The notes under the pieces were generated by a model. It was not told where the DNA came from. It worked only from the letters and a program-made list of their open reading frames with translations, and ran no database searches. The translations under genes were made by a program, and so were the position numbers. From an uncultured Lachnospiraceae bacterium (GTDB taxonomy: Bacteria; Bacillota_A; Clostridia; Lachnospirales; Lachnospiraceae), in contig CAJUFW010000023.1 in the NCBI GenBank assembly GCA_910585655.1, positions 1 through 28,948 on the forward strand: a stretch of 28,948 nucleotides of DNA, written 5' to 3'. Every line of letters starts with the position of its first letter. The stretch's first letter is position 1. Positions 1 to 6,696 of this stretch are shown here, one piece after another.

Positions 1-45
1 ACACGTGCTGACACACTCTTTCCCTACACGACGCTCTTCCGATCT
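1..45 (+). other. Illumina TruSeq adapter with index (sequencing artefact)
   Basis: Bases 13-45 match the 33-nt TruSeq universal read-1 adapter in full (it begins ACACTCTTTCC and ends GCTCTTCCGATCT). Bases 1-4 (ACAC) fit the end of the P5 arm, and bases 5-12 (GTGCTGAC) sit exactly where an 8-nt i5 index belongs. This is library sequence left at the end of a contig, not genomic DNA. The adapter identity is recalled from established knowledge and the match was read directly by eye. Confidence 0.97.
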
Positions 46-47
46 CC

Positions 48-170
48 GATTTATACAAGATTGACATGCCTGAACCTTTAAAAGAAAAACAAAGGGAAAA
101 GGCTATCAAGCAGGCTAAGAAATTACTTATCAGCGAGGGAATCATTTTTGAATCCCAACTGGTTTCTTAA
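48..170 (+). CDS. C-terminal fragment of an unidentified protein (truncated by contig end)
   Basis: An open frame runs from the adapter junction to TAA at 168-170 and gives about 40 residues, beginning DLYKIDMPEPLKEK and ending EGIIFESQLVS. It is lysine/glutamate rich and probably helical. The 5' end of the gene is missing because the contig starts here. An internal ATG at 66 could start a 34-residue peptide, but no convincing ribosome binding site precedes it, so a truncated longer gene is the better reading. I do not recognise the family. It points towards the minus-strand lipoprotein gene, so the two are convergent. Confidence 0.45.
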   Translation, partial: DLYKIDMPEPLKEKQREKAIKQAKKLLISEGIIFESQLVS

Positions 171-276
171 TTCTCTAAAACAATATTTTTTCAAAGGCTG
201 CATAAGATAGCTTATTAAAGTGCGCCATTTATTGGCTGTCCTCTACTTTCTTTCACAGTAATTCCTCTCAATAACG

Positions 277-312
277 CAGGTGTAGTATCTTATCATTCAG
301 ATACTACACCTG
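277..312. terminator. 14-bp perfect inverted repeat between convergent genes
   Basis: CAGGTGTAGTATCT (277-290) and its exact reverse complement (299-312) flank an 8-nt loop. It lies just past the stop of the minus-strand lipoprotein gene and downstream of the truncated plus-strand CDS, so it may terminate both. Neither side has a U-tract directly next to the stem. In the plus direction a T-run appears only about 12 nt later, inside the lipoprotein gene's 3' end. It is therefore a weak or atypical terminator candidate. Confidence 0.55.
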
Positions 313-321
313 TGAAACTGC

Positions 322-1017
322 CTATTTTTTTTGTTCTTTTTCTTCTTCATATACCTTTATTCTATCTGTCACCTGCTTTTCAAAATTTTCCAGAGAATAA
401 CCGGTATATTCTTCCCCATCATCATAGATAGCCGCCACAATATGCTCATCCTCTGTTACATAATAACTATAGTCTGTAATCAGTTCCAACTCTTCTTCAC
501 TCTTAAATGGGGTTATTAAGAATAAATATTGCTCTCCTGGTATGAAATCTAATACATTCCAAGCAGCTGCAATATAAGTCTTTATCTCATTATCCTGCAA
601 CACAAAATCTTCAAACTCCCAGTTTTCAAACCCTTTCACAGCGTTTTCTTTTGCCCCTTCTATTACTGTTCGGATATAACGAAAGCAAAAATGTCTTTTT
701 GTAGCACTGTAGGCAGATATTCCTGCTTTTTTTGCCAAAGCTTTTTCTCCTTCGTTTCCTGGTTTCAAATATACAGTTTCTGATGGTAATTCTTCCACAA
801 ATTCAACTACCGCATAGTTACAGCCATTGTCCAAATAATATTCCACTGGATACTTTTCCATATCAACTAATGCGAAAGTCTTTTCTATTTGTTTGTGCGT
901 ATCCCGAAAAGCTGCAATTTCTTCTTCTGTCATTATAGATGAACTTACTTGTTTTTCATTAGAACATCCCGATAAAAAAATAACTGTAATTACTAAAAAC
1001 AAGAATCCTTTTTTCAT
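322..1017 (-). CDS. Predicted lipoprotein of unknown function
   Basis: A 231-residue protein with a short basic N-terminus, a hydrophobic stretch and a lipobox (LSGC, Cys at about residue 18), so it should be lipid-anchored on the outer face of the membrane. The mature part is acidic and mixed in character, with no motif I recognise, and ends in a charged Glu/Lys/Gln tail. GGAGG at 1026-1030 lies 8 nt before the ATG. If the upstream metalloprotease is read through its frameshift, its stop at 1034-1036 lies 16 nt from this start, which makes the two genes an operon. The region is visibly AT-richer than the genes from the kinase onward. A role tied to the protease, such as an inhibitor, immunity protein or chaperone, is only guessed from position. 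Confidence 0.8.
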   Translation of the reverse strand: MKKGFLFLVITVIFLSGCSNEKQVSSSIMTEEEIAAFRDTHKQIEKTFALVDMEKYPVEYYLDNGCNYAVVEFVEELPSETVYLKPGNEGEKALAKKAGISAYSATKRHFCFRYIRTVIEGAKENAVKGFENWEFEDFVLQDNEIKTYIAAAWNVLDFIPGEQYLFLITPFKSEEELELITDYSYYVTEDEHIVAAIYDDGEEYTGYSLENFEKQVTDRIKVYEEEKEQKK

Positions 1018-1033
1018 TATTTAATCCTCCATA

Positions 1034-1692
1034 TCACTTATATTTGTTATTAAAGTCTGTAATATCATGCGATTGTGGTTCACAATAATTCAATTCTCCC
1101 TGACGCATAATTGACGTTACGGTATCTTATCATATTTATCTGGATGTCCAAGCCCCAATGAATGTCCAAATTCATGAGCTGCTGTTTTTTTGACCATTAA
1201 ATCTGATTCCTCGTCTAAATATGGGCTAAAATATATTTGAGCATACTTTATATTAGAACCAGCACTTTCTAATATCGGTATCGTTACACCACTAATTATA
1301 TTTATAAAAACATCATTTGTAGTTTTTATAAAGGTAATACCATAGCTCATTCCTGTTTGCCAGTCAAACCAAGCTTCCCAAGTATCCTTTGACGCTGTTG
1401 CCAAATCCAATGTTGACGCATTTAAAGCAGCGTTGTAAGTAATATTAAATTTATTTGGGCATTTTGTTGACCAGCCATTAATAGCCACTTTATAATTATT
1501 GCTTATTTTACTTCCTGATAAATACTGAGTATTAACTTTAAACTGCAACTTTCCACTTGAAATATTATTCCATTTAAAAGCATATATTTTTAAATAAGTA
1601 TAAAACAATTCATGTGCTTGACAAAAATTTATATATGAAAAAGTTAAAACTAATGTTAAAAGTACTCCCCAAAAACAATATCTTTTTTTCAT
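1034..1692 (-). pseudogene. Secreted metzincin (M10/matrixin-like) zinc metalloprotease, frameshifted near its C-terminus
   Basis: The first frame (1117-1692) encodes 191 residues: a signal peptide (about residues 1-26, ending CQA) and a domain ending in the zinc site HEFGHSLGLGH (H173, E174, H177, H183). It then stops at TAA 9 residues-worth after the last His, before the Met-turn that metzincins need. In the neighbouring frame, without a gap, the sequence continues VTSIMRQGELNYCEPQSHD and ends at TGA (1034-1036). SIM is the expected Met-turn. One lost base near 1117-1121 explains both halves. The start overlaps the stop of the AgrD-like ORF (ATGA, 1689-1692), so translation is probably coupled. 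The site is not a recognisable slippery sequence. Whether the lesion is real or an assembly error cannot be told from the sequence, which lies close to a contig end. Confidence 0.8.
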
Positions 1693-1850
1693 ACCTTTCC
1701 TTCTCCCTTCTCCACTAAAACCCGATACGCCACCTGATCCTCCTCTGGCTCATACCCGCCCAGCCTGGACGTTGCACATGCCGTTGATTTTCCAAGCGCA
1801 TACACGCCCTTTAACAGCATCTTTTCCAGCCATTCTTTCCCTTTCTTCAT
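1689..1850 (-). CDS. agrD: AgrD-like cyclic autoinducer peptide precursor
   Basis: A 53-residue ORF with AAGGAGG 9 nt before its ATG at 1848-1850. Its layout is that of AgrD precursors: a basic amphipathic N-terminal segment (MKKGKEWLEKMLLKGVYALG), then STACATSRLGGYEPEE with a single Cys at residue 25, then an acidic C-terminal tail. The Cys-then-YEPEE arrangement resembles clostridial cyclic-lactone autoinducers, where a Cys-based ring is followed by a YQP/YEP-type recognition segment. It lies directly downstream of an AgrC-like kinase and AgrA-like regulator, which strengthens the call. It overlaps the metalloprotease start by 4 nt. No agrB is found beside it, which is odd because AgrB normally processes AgrD. 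The exact mature peptide cannot be fixed from sequence. Confidence 0.72.
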   Translation of the reverse strand: MKKGKEWLEKMLLKGVYALGKSTACATSRLGGYEPEEDQVAYRVLVEKGEGKV

Positions 1851-1952
1851 CTTCTTCTGCCTCCTTGTTTTTGTTTACAGGAAAACCTTCCTATGGCATA
1901 ATCTTACTATCTCTCGTTTCTCCCGTAAACCTTCCTGGCAAATTTGGCAGGT
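1851..1952 (-). promoter_or_regulatory. Intergenic region before agrD-like gene, with direct repeats and a possible promoter
   Basis: On the minus strand two CCAAATTTG copies lie 20 bp apart around the kinase stop codon, and two AGGAAGGTTT copies lie 44 bp apart. A weak sigma-A-like pair, TTTACG and TAAGAT with 17-bp spacing, overlaps the first AGGAAGGTTT copy. The repeats may be binding sites for the LytTR regulator, but they do not clearly match the classical LytTR half-site. This is inferred from position only. Confidence 0.35.
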
Positions 1953-3278
1953 TTATGTCAAATTTGGTAATTCCAGCAGCACTTTTACCCGAAATATTCC
2001 ATTTTTCTGCTCAATCTCCAACATTCCCTGATGTTGCCCGACTATCTTCTGTATATGCTTCAATCCATACCTATGCCCCAATACATCCTCTTTTGTGGTG
2101 GCAAGCTCTTCTATTGCGCCTTCCCTTCTTTTCGATTCCTTCGTCTTTGCACAGCCATTTTCTACCTTTACATACAAACAGCCGAACCTTTCCCGCATTT
2201 CTACCTGAATCCAATGAATATCCGTTCCTCTTTGCGCCTCTAATGCGTTTTCCAGCAAATTTCCAAATAACATACAAAATTCTACCGGATCGATTCCGGA
2301 ATAATCCCCCAGTTCTACCTTGATTCGGACACAGTCGGCATATTCCGGATAACGAGCCAGCTTTTGCGCGGCTACTATCGCCCACAATTCCTCTTTTTTC
2401 TCATAGTCTTCCGCCCCTCCCCACTCTTTTATGCCCTTTTGCACCTGCTGACTTGCTTCTTCTATTTGCTCTTCCTCCAGCAAATAAGAAATCGCTAACA
2501 GCCGATTTACCATTTCATGCCTGACTGCCCCCAATTCCCGGACGGTTTCATAAAGCTGTTCCGTCAGCTTCCGTTCGTTCTGGTAAAGCTGCTCCCTTTG
2601 CCTGACCTCTGACAGCGCCTTTTCCTTTTGGAAGCTCCAAACAGCCAGACAAAAGAGCCCCGCCAGCAGCATAACACATACCCCAACCATCAGAAGCAAT
2701 GGAAACCGCATTGTTTCCGGTAATTCTCTCCCATATGCCTCCTTGGTGATGATAAAACAGCAAAGCAAGGTAAAAAACGGCAAGATTCCATAAATAAAAT
2801 AACTCATTTTCTGTTTTGGAAAGAAAAAAATGGTCTGGATGTACCAGATAATACAGACATACAAAGACAACAGACCTTTATCCAACAACAAAAATATTAC
2901 CCTGGCTTTTTGGTTTTCTCCCAGTAATGCAGGAACACCCTCCCCCAGACAAAGCTCCATTCCGATTACTGGGGCAATCACGCTGATACCAATTCCCAAA
3001 TAATAGATCCCAAAAGCAGCTAAAAAATGCAAAAAAGAAGAATTCAGGCAATATTTCCAATAAACAGCCAGCAGAAAGGCATCGATCCATAAAGAGAGTG
3101 CTTCCGGTTCTCCTGCCCAGGCATCCATCAGCAGGATATGGATACTCAAAGCCATCCCCGCCAATCCTCCAAAAGCTCCTCTCTTCCAGCCTGTATAGCG
3201 GCTGCCGCAAAAAAAATCCAAAAACCATACAAATAATACAGATTCATACACGCTTGCTAAAAATTCAGGAAACCACAC
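1953..3278 (-). CDS. AgrC-like sensor histidine kinase (GHKL type)
   Basis: 441 residues. The N-terminal half (about 1-215) has several hydrophobic membrane segments with no large extracellular domain, as in peptide-pheromone receptors. A coiled linker leads to the dimerisation/phosphoacceptor helix with RHEMVNRL (His254). The GHKL ATPase domain follows, with an N-box FGNLLENALEA (Asn340, Asn344) and a G-box-like GHRYGLKHI (401-409). A ribosome binding site (GGGGGAAGGA) directly precedes the ATG, 20 nt after the response-regulator stop, so the pair is an operon. With the AgrD-like ORF 102 nt downstream, the likely ligand is that cyclic peptide and the phosphorylation partner is the upstream LytTR regulator. 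It belongs to the AgrC/HPK10-type group; which ligand it binds is inference. Confidence 0.9.
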   Translation of the reverse strand: MWFPEFLASVYESVLFVWFLDFFCGSRYTGWKRGAFGGLAGMALSIHILLMDAWAGEPEALSLWIDAFLLAVYWKYCLNSSFLHFLAAFGIYYLGIGISVIAPVIGMELCLGEGVPALLGENQKARVIFLLLDKGLLSLYVCIIWYIQTIFFFPKQKMSYFIYGILPFFTLLCCFIITKEAYGRELPETMRFPLLLMVGVCVMLLAGLFCLAVWSFQKEKALSEVRQREQLYQNERKLTEQLYETVRELGAVRHEMVNRLLAISYLLEEEQIEEASQQVQKGIKEWGGAEDYEKKEELWAIVAAQKLARYPEYADCVRIKVELGDYSGIDPVEFCMLFGNLLENALEAQRGTDIHWIQVEMRERFGCLYVKVENGCAKTKESKRREGAIEELATTKEDVLGHRYGLKHIQKIVGQHQGMLEIEQKNGIFRVKVLLELPNLT

Positions 3279-3298
3279 ATTCCTTCCCCCTGACTGTG

Positions 3299-3994
3299 CT
3301 ATTCAAACCACTCCATCAGCCTCTTCTGCATTTCTTTCCTCCTGGAACGGCTAACCGGGATTTCCGTTCCGTTTTTCAGCAGAAGCTTAGACGGTTCTAT
3401 CTGTTCTATATAGTAGAGATTAACCAGATATCTTTCATGAGGGCGCAAAAAATCATATCCCGCCAGCTCCTTCTCCAGTTGCTCCAGCTTCATCCGGATC
3501 AGCGGCAGCTCCCCCTCTGATGTTACCAGCCTGATATAATGCTCCACACTCTGTCCATAGATCAGCTTCGCTGGGTATATGATCCGCTTTTCCTTCCCTA
3601 ATACCATCTGTATGTCCTGAGCCTTCTGCTGCTTTTTTAATTCCGCTATTGCCTCCTGCAAGTCCTCCATAAAACAGGTCTTTCGGATAAATGCCAATGG
3701 CTTTACCGGGAAAAGCTTACGCATATAGTGTTCATGGGCGCTGACAAACACAAGCTCCCGATCCGGATGCGTTTGCCGCAGCTCCCTTGCCAATTCCATT
3801 CCCGTCTTCCCTGGCATCTCAATATCCAGAAAGTAAAGGTCATACAAGGTCTGAAACGTCAGCACCCTTTCTCTGTTTTCCTCCGAAAGAAATTCGGCTT
3901 CCAGATTCAGTCCCTGCTGCCTTGCCTGCTCCATGACCACGCAGCAAAACTGTCTTGCAAATGCAATATTGTCATCTATGACGATTGCTCTCAT
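3299..3994 (-). CDS. LytTR-family response regulator (AgrA-like)
   Basis: 231 residues. The receiver domain (about 1-120) shows the acidic pair Asp7/Asp8, phosphoacceptor Asp57 in LYFLDIEMPGKTG, the Ser85 switch residue and Lys105. A LytTR DNA-binding domain (about 129-231) follows, with the typical FLRPHERYLVNLYYI segment. Domain order and length match AgrA/VirR-type regulators, which bind direct repeats upstream of target promoters. GGGAAGGGG lies 8 nt before the ATG. The gene starts 30 nt after manA stops and precedes the kinase by 20 nt, so it may be co-transcribed with manA or have its own weak promoter within manA. Likely targets are the agrD-like gene and the protease/lipoprotein pair, inferred from position only. 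Confidence 0.92.
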   Translation of the reverse strand: MRAIVIDDNIAFARQFCCVVMEQARQQGLNLEAEFLSEENRERVLTFQTLYDLYFLDIEMPGKTGMELARELRQTHPDRELVFVSAHEHYMRKLFPVKPLAFIRKTCFMEDLQEAIAELKKQQKAQDIQMVLGKEKRIIYPAKLIYGQSVEHYIRLVTSEGELPLIRMKLEQLEKELAGYDFLRPHERYLVNLYYIEQIEPSKLLLKNGTEIPVSRSRRKEMQKRLMEWFE

Positions 3995-4024
3995 CTGTTT
4001 CCCCTTCCCGCCTGCCGATATTCC

Positions 4025-5083
4025 TCACGGCGTCGCATGAATCAGCTCCATCTCCCCCAAAAACTCCTCTTCCCCACAGCCATACGGCACAATAAAATGA
4101 TCGCCCTTTTTCAACACAATCCCACCCAGGCTCCCTTCCCCGGCTATCACGCTGAACAGATCAAATTTTACCGAACCCGTCTCCCGGATCTCCGTCAGGG
4201 AAAGCTTCCCTTTCACACCGATCCGTTCTACGGTAAAATAAGGGCAGGTCGTCAGATGCTCTACAAAGGAACCATCCTCTGTCTGATAACGGATATACCG
4301 CCGCGCAGCCTCCGCCCCGGCATGTTCCTTCTCGTCCGGCGAATTCTCTGCCGGACAGATAATCACATCCATACTTTTTTCCAGATGCAGTTCCCTTGGC
4401 TTCCCATCCTGAAGCCTCCCATAATCATAAAGCCGGTAGGTGATATCGCTGCTTTGCTGTGTCTCTAACAGCAGCGTTCCGCCCTTAATCGCATGAACAC
4501 AGCCCGGATTGATCTGAAAAAAGTCGCCTGGATGCACCGGAATTTCCCGGATCAGCTCCTGGAATCGTCCAGCCTCTACCAGCTCCCGCAGCTCCTCCTT
4601 TGTTCTTGCATGATGCCCGATAATAATCGTTGTTCCTGGATCACAGCCTAAAATATACCAACATTCCGTTTTTCCCAAAGAGCCGTTTTCATGCTCCCTT
4701 GCGTACTCGTTGTCCGGATGAACCTGAATACTCAAATCTGCAGTAGCGTCGATAATTTTAGTCAGTAGTGGAAATACCTCCCCCTCCATCCCGCCAAACA
4801 GTTCCCGGTGTTCTCGCCATAGCTCCGAAAGAAGACTTACGTCTTCCGGCAAATTCCCCCGTTCCGCCTGTTCCTGTTGTTCCTGCAATTCTTTTAGCGG
4901 CTGTTTTCGCTGCGGCTGTATTCCTGATATTATTTTTACCCGGCAGTCTCCGGTCGGATGCGCGCTGATTGCCCAACATTCCCCTGTATGTTCTCCTGGT
5001 ATCTCATAACCGAATTCCGTCCGCAGACGGTTTCCGCCCCAAATCATCTGTTTCATCACTGGTTCCATCCATAATATTTTCAT
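4025..5083 (-). CDS. manA: Mannose-6-phosphate isomerase, class I
   Basis: A 352-residue cytoplasmic zinc enzyme interconverting mannose-6-phosphate and fructose-6-phosphate. The metal ligands are visible: Gln120 and His122 in SIQVHPDNEYA, Glu140 in GKTECWYIL, and His197 in NPGCVHAIKGGTLLLE. The conserved QQSSDITYRLYDYGR segment follows at about 209-223. Length fits the short Firmicutes form. There is a loosely conserved Gln/Glu-rich stretch at about residues 57-77. AGAGGAG precedes the ATG, and a near-consensus promoter lies about 45 nt further up. It is the first gene of a minus-strand run into the agr-like regulators. A metabolic link to quorum signalling is not obvious, so this may simply be readthrough. 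Confidence 0.95.
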   Translation of the reverse strand: MKILWMEPVMKQMIWGGNRLRTEFGYEIPGEHTGECWAISAHPTGDCRVKIISGIQPQRKQPLKELQEQQEQAERGNLPEDVSLLSELWREHRELFGGMEGEVFPLLTKIIDATADLSIQVHPDNEYAREHENGSLGKTECWYILGCDPGTTIIIGHHARTKEELRELVEAGRFQELIREIPVHPGDFFQINPGCVHAIKGGTLLLETQQSSDITYRLYDYGRLQDGKPRELHLEKSMDVIICPAENSPDEKEHAGAEAARRYIRYQTEDGSFVEHLTTCPYFTVERIGVKGKLSLTEIRETGSVKFDLFSVIAGEGSLGGIVLKKGDHFIVPYGCGEEEFLGEMELIHATP

Positions 5084-5127
5084 GCCAAGCTCTCCTCTCT
5101 TTTTTCTTTTTTCTTCTCTCCTCTTCT

Positions 5128-5156
5128 ATTATCCTGTAATTTTGTGAAAAAGTCAA
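5128..5156 (-). promoter_or_regulatory. Sigma-A promoter of manA
   Basis: On the minus strand TTGACT (5151-5156) and GATAAT (5128-5133) are separated by exactly 17 bp, both 5/6 matches to the vegetative consensus. They lie 45 nt upstream of the manA ATG. Confidence 0.8.
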
Positions 5157-5186
5157 AAAAATTTAATATATTTTCCGGGAAAAGTA

Positions 5187-5195
5187 TGCTATGAT
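5187..5195 (+). promoter_or_regulatory. Extended -10 promoter of the LytR-CpsA-Psr gene
   Basis: TGCTATGAT (5187-5195) is an extended -10 element. The -35 position holds only a weak TATATT. The transcript would have a leader of about 80 nt containing a small hairpin, AACCGT (5198-5203) with ACGGTT (5217-5222), followed by a T-rich stretch. This could be a weak attenuator, but the stem is short. Confidence 0.6.
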
Positions 5196-5282
5196 AGAAC
5201 CGTCCATAAAGCTTGAACGGTTTTCTGCGTTTTACAGACAGTTACCATTTTGCTTATAGAAAGGTCGAAAGGATGAGGAATA

Positions 5283-6557
5283 TTGAAAAAGCAGCCAGAT
5301 ACATCAGAACAGGATTACTCTGATGATTTCGATTTAACAAAAAGCCTGAGCCGTTCTCTCGCCAGGCAAGTACAAGAGGAGATGGATACCCCTATGAATC
5401 ATACATCAAGGCAAGGACACAATGGCAAAAAACATAAAAGAAAAAAGAAAAAAGGTCGCGCACTGAAAATCATCGCTACGATAATCCTGCTGATGAGTGC
5501 CTGTGTGGCGTTTTTGATTTTTACCAAACCTGGCAGGGACTTTATGATCAACTTAGCGACGGAATATGCGTATAACAAAATCAATTATACCGGAAAGGAC
5601 GATCCTGATTCGGCAGATGATACCGATCTTTTAGACGGGGAGCTTACTCCAAATGTCAGCCTTAGTCTGATGTCGGATACCTTCCGTAATGCCAGACATG
5701 AAGAGGGCGTCTACAACATCCTGCTGCTTGGTTTAGAAGCGATTGAAAGTAAAGGGCATACCGATTCTATCATGATTGCTACCTTAAATACCAAGACAAA
5801 AAAAATGAAGCTGACCTCCCTGATGCGGGACAGTTGGGTGACAATCCCTGGCTATGGTGACGATCGTATTAACGTAGCCTACGCTAAGGGCGGAATCAAT
5901 ACTTTATATGAGACGATTGCCCTCAATTATGATATTCAATTAGACGGTTATGCTCTGGTCGGATTTGATACCTTTGAGCAGATCATTGATGCTTTAGGTG
6001 GAATCGAGCTGGAATTGACTGACGAGGAAGCTTATTACTTAAACCATACGAATTATATTTCCAACAAATCCTACCGCAACGTCGTTGCCGGTAAGCAGCG
6101 CGTCAACGGCAACCAGGCGCTGGGCTACTGTCGGGTTCGTAAAGTCGCTACTTTAGACGGCTCCAACAATGATATGGGACGTACTTCCAGGCACCGTCGG
6201 GTAATGAATTCTATTTTTTCCGAATTAAAGACTGCCAGTATTCCGGAAATGCTCTCCGTTGTCAATACCGTTCTGCCTTTAGTAGAGACCGACATACGGA
6301 AAAACAACTGTAAGGTTTATTTATCCGATGCTCTGGAAATCGGTCTAAAGGATATGAGCCTGGACAACCTGCGGCTGCCGGAGGACGGATGCTTTGACGA
6401 TACGACGATTGACCGGAAACGTGTTCTTGTCCCACATTGGGAGGAAACCAAAGCCACTCTTCATTCCTTTATTTTTGATCCGGACAAGCCGGAGCTGCCG
6501 GAAGGAGCCGGAGCCGATGATACAACCGGGCAATCAGAAACGCCTTCTCAGCCATAA
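5283..6557 (+). CDS. LytR-CpsA-Psr (LCP) family cell-wall glycopolymer ligase
   Basis: 424 residues starting at TTG (5283), with GATGAGGA just upstream. The next in-frame Met is residue 34, which would lose the conserved-looking acidic head, so TTG is preferred. It has a cytoplasmic N-terminus rich in Lys/Arg (about 45-60), one membrane anchor (61-80), then the extracellular LCP domain (about 140-310). That domain shows HTDSIMIATLN, LTSLMRDSWVTIPG, DRINVAYAKGG, and RVNGNQALGYCRVR followed by MGRTSRHRR, the Asp and Arg residues typical for binding polyprenyl-pyrophosphate-linked glycopolymer. LCP enzymes transfer teichoic-acid-like or capsular polymers onto peptidoglycan. The C-terminal tail is Pro/Glu/Asp-rich and probably disordered. 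The gene stands alone, converging on the GNAT gene. Confidence 0.93.
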   Translation: MKKQPDTSEQDYSDDFDLTKSLSRSLARQVQEEMDTPMNHTSRQGHNGKKHKRKKKKGRALKIIATIILLMSACVAFLIFTKPGRDFMINLATEYAYNKINYTGKDDPDSADDTDLLDGELTPNVSLSLMSDTFRNARHEEGVYNILLLGLEAIESKGHTDSIMIATLNTKTKKMKLTSLMRDSWVTIPGYGDDRINVAYAKGGINTLYETIALNYDIQLDGYALVGFDTFEQIIDALGGIELELTDEEAYYLNHTNYISNKSYRNVVAGKQRVNGNQALGYCRVRKVATLDGSNNDMGRTSRHRRVMNSIFSELKTASIPEMLSVVNTVLPLVETDIRKNNCKVYLSDALEIGLKDMSLDNLRLPEDGCFDDTTIDRKRVLVPHWEETKATLHSFIFDPDKPELPEGAGADDTTGQSETPSQP

Positions 6558-6634
6558 TCAACAAACAGACTTTGAAAAAGAATTCCATAAAGTGGAATTC
6601 TCGCCTAGAGAACTTTCCTAATCCATACAAAATT

Positions 6635-6671
6635 AGAGCCGGAGTTTTGAAAAAATCAAAACTCCGGCTCT
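6635..6671. terminator. Strong bidirectional terminator between LCP and GNAT genes
   Basis: A 16-bp perfect stem (AGAGCCGGAGTTTTGA, 6635-6650, with 6656-6671) closes an AAAAA loop. In the minus direction it is followed by AATTTTG and in the plus direction by GTATTCTT. Its position between two convergent genes fits bidirectional termination. A smaller 8-bp hairpin (6579-6586 with 6594-6601) lies just before it. Confidence 0.88.
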
Positions 6672-6696
6672 GTATTCTTACGGCGTAATTCCACTC

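Noticed and set aside
1117..1123. Programmed -1 frameshift in the metalloprotease gene
   Set aside because: The bases before the stop (AAG ATA CCG TAA on the minus strand) do not form a slippery heptamer, and no strong downstream pseudoknot was seen. A simple one-base loss is the better explanation.
5273..5323. A 16-codon ORF overlapping the TTG start of the LCP gene
   Set aside because: Its spacing to a ribosome binding site is poor and it shows no leader-peptide features such as runs of one amino acid. It is probably chance.
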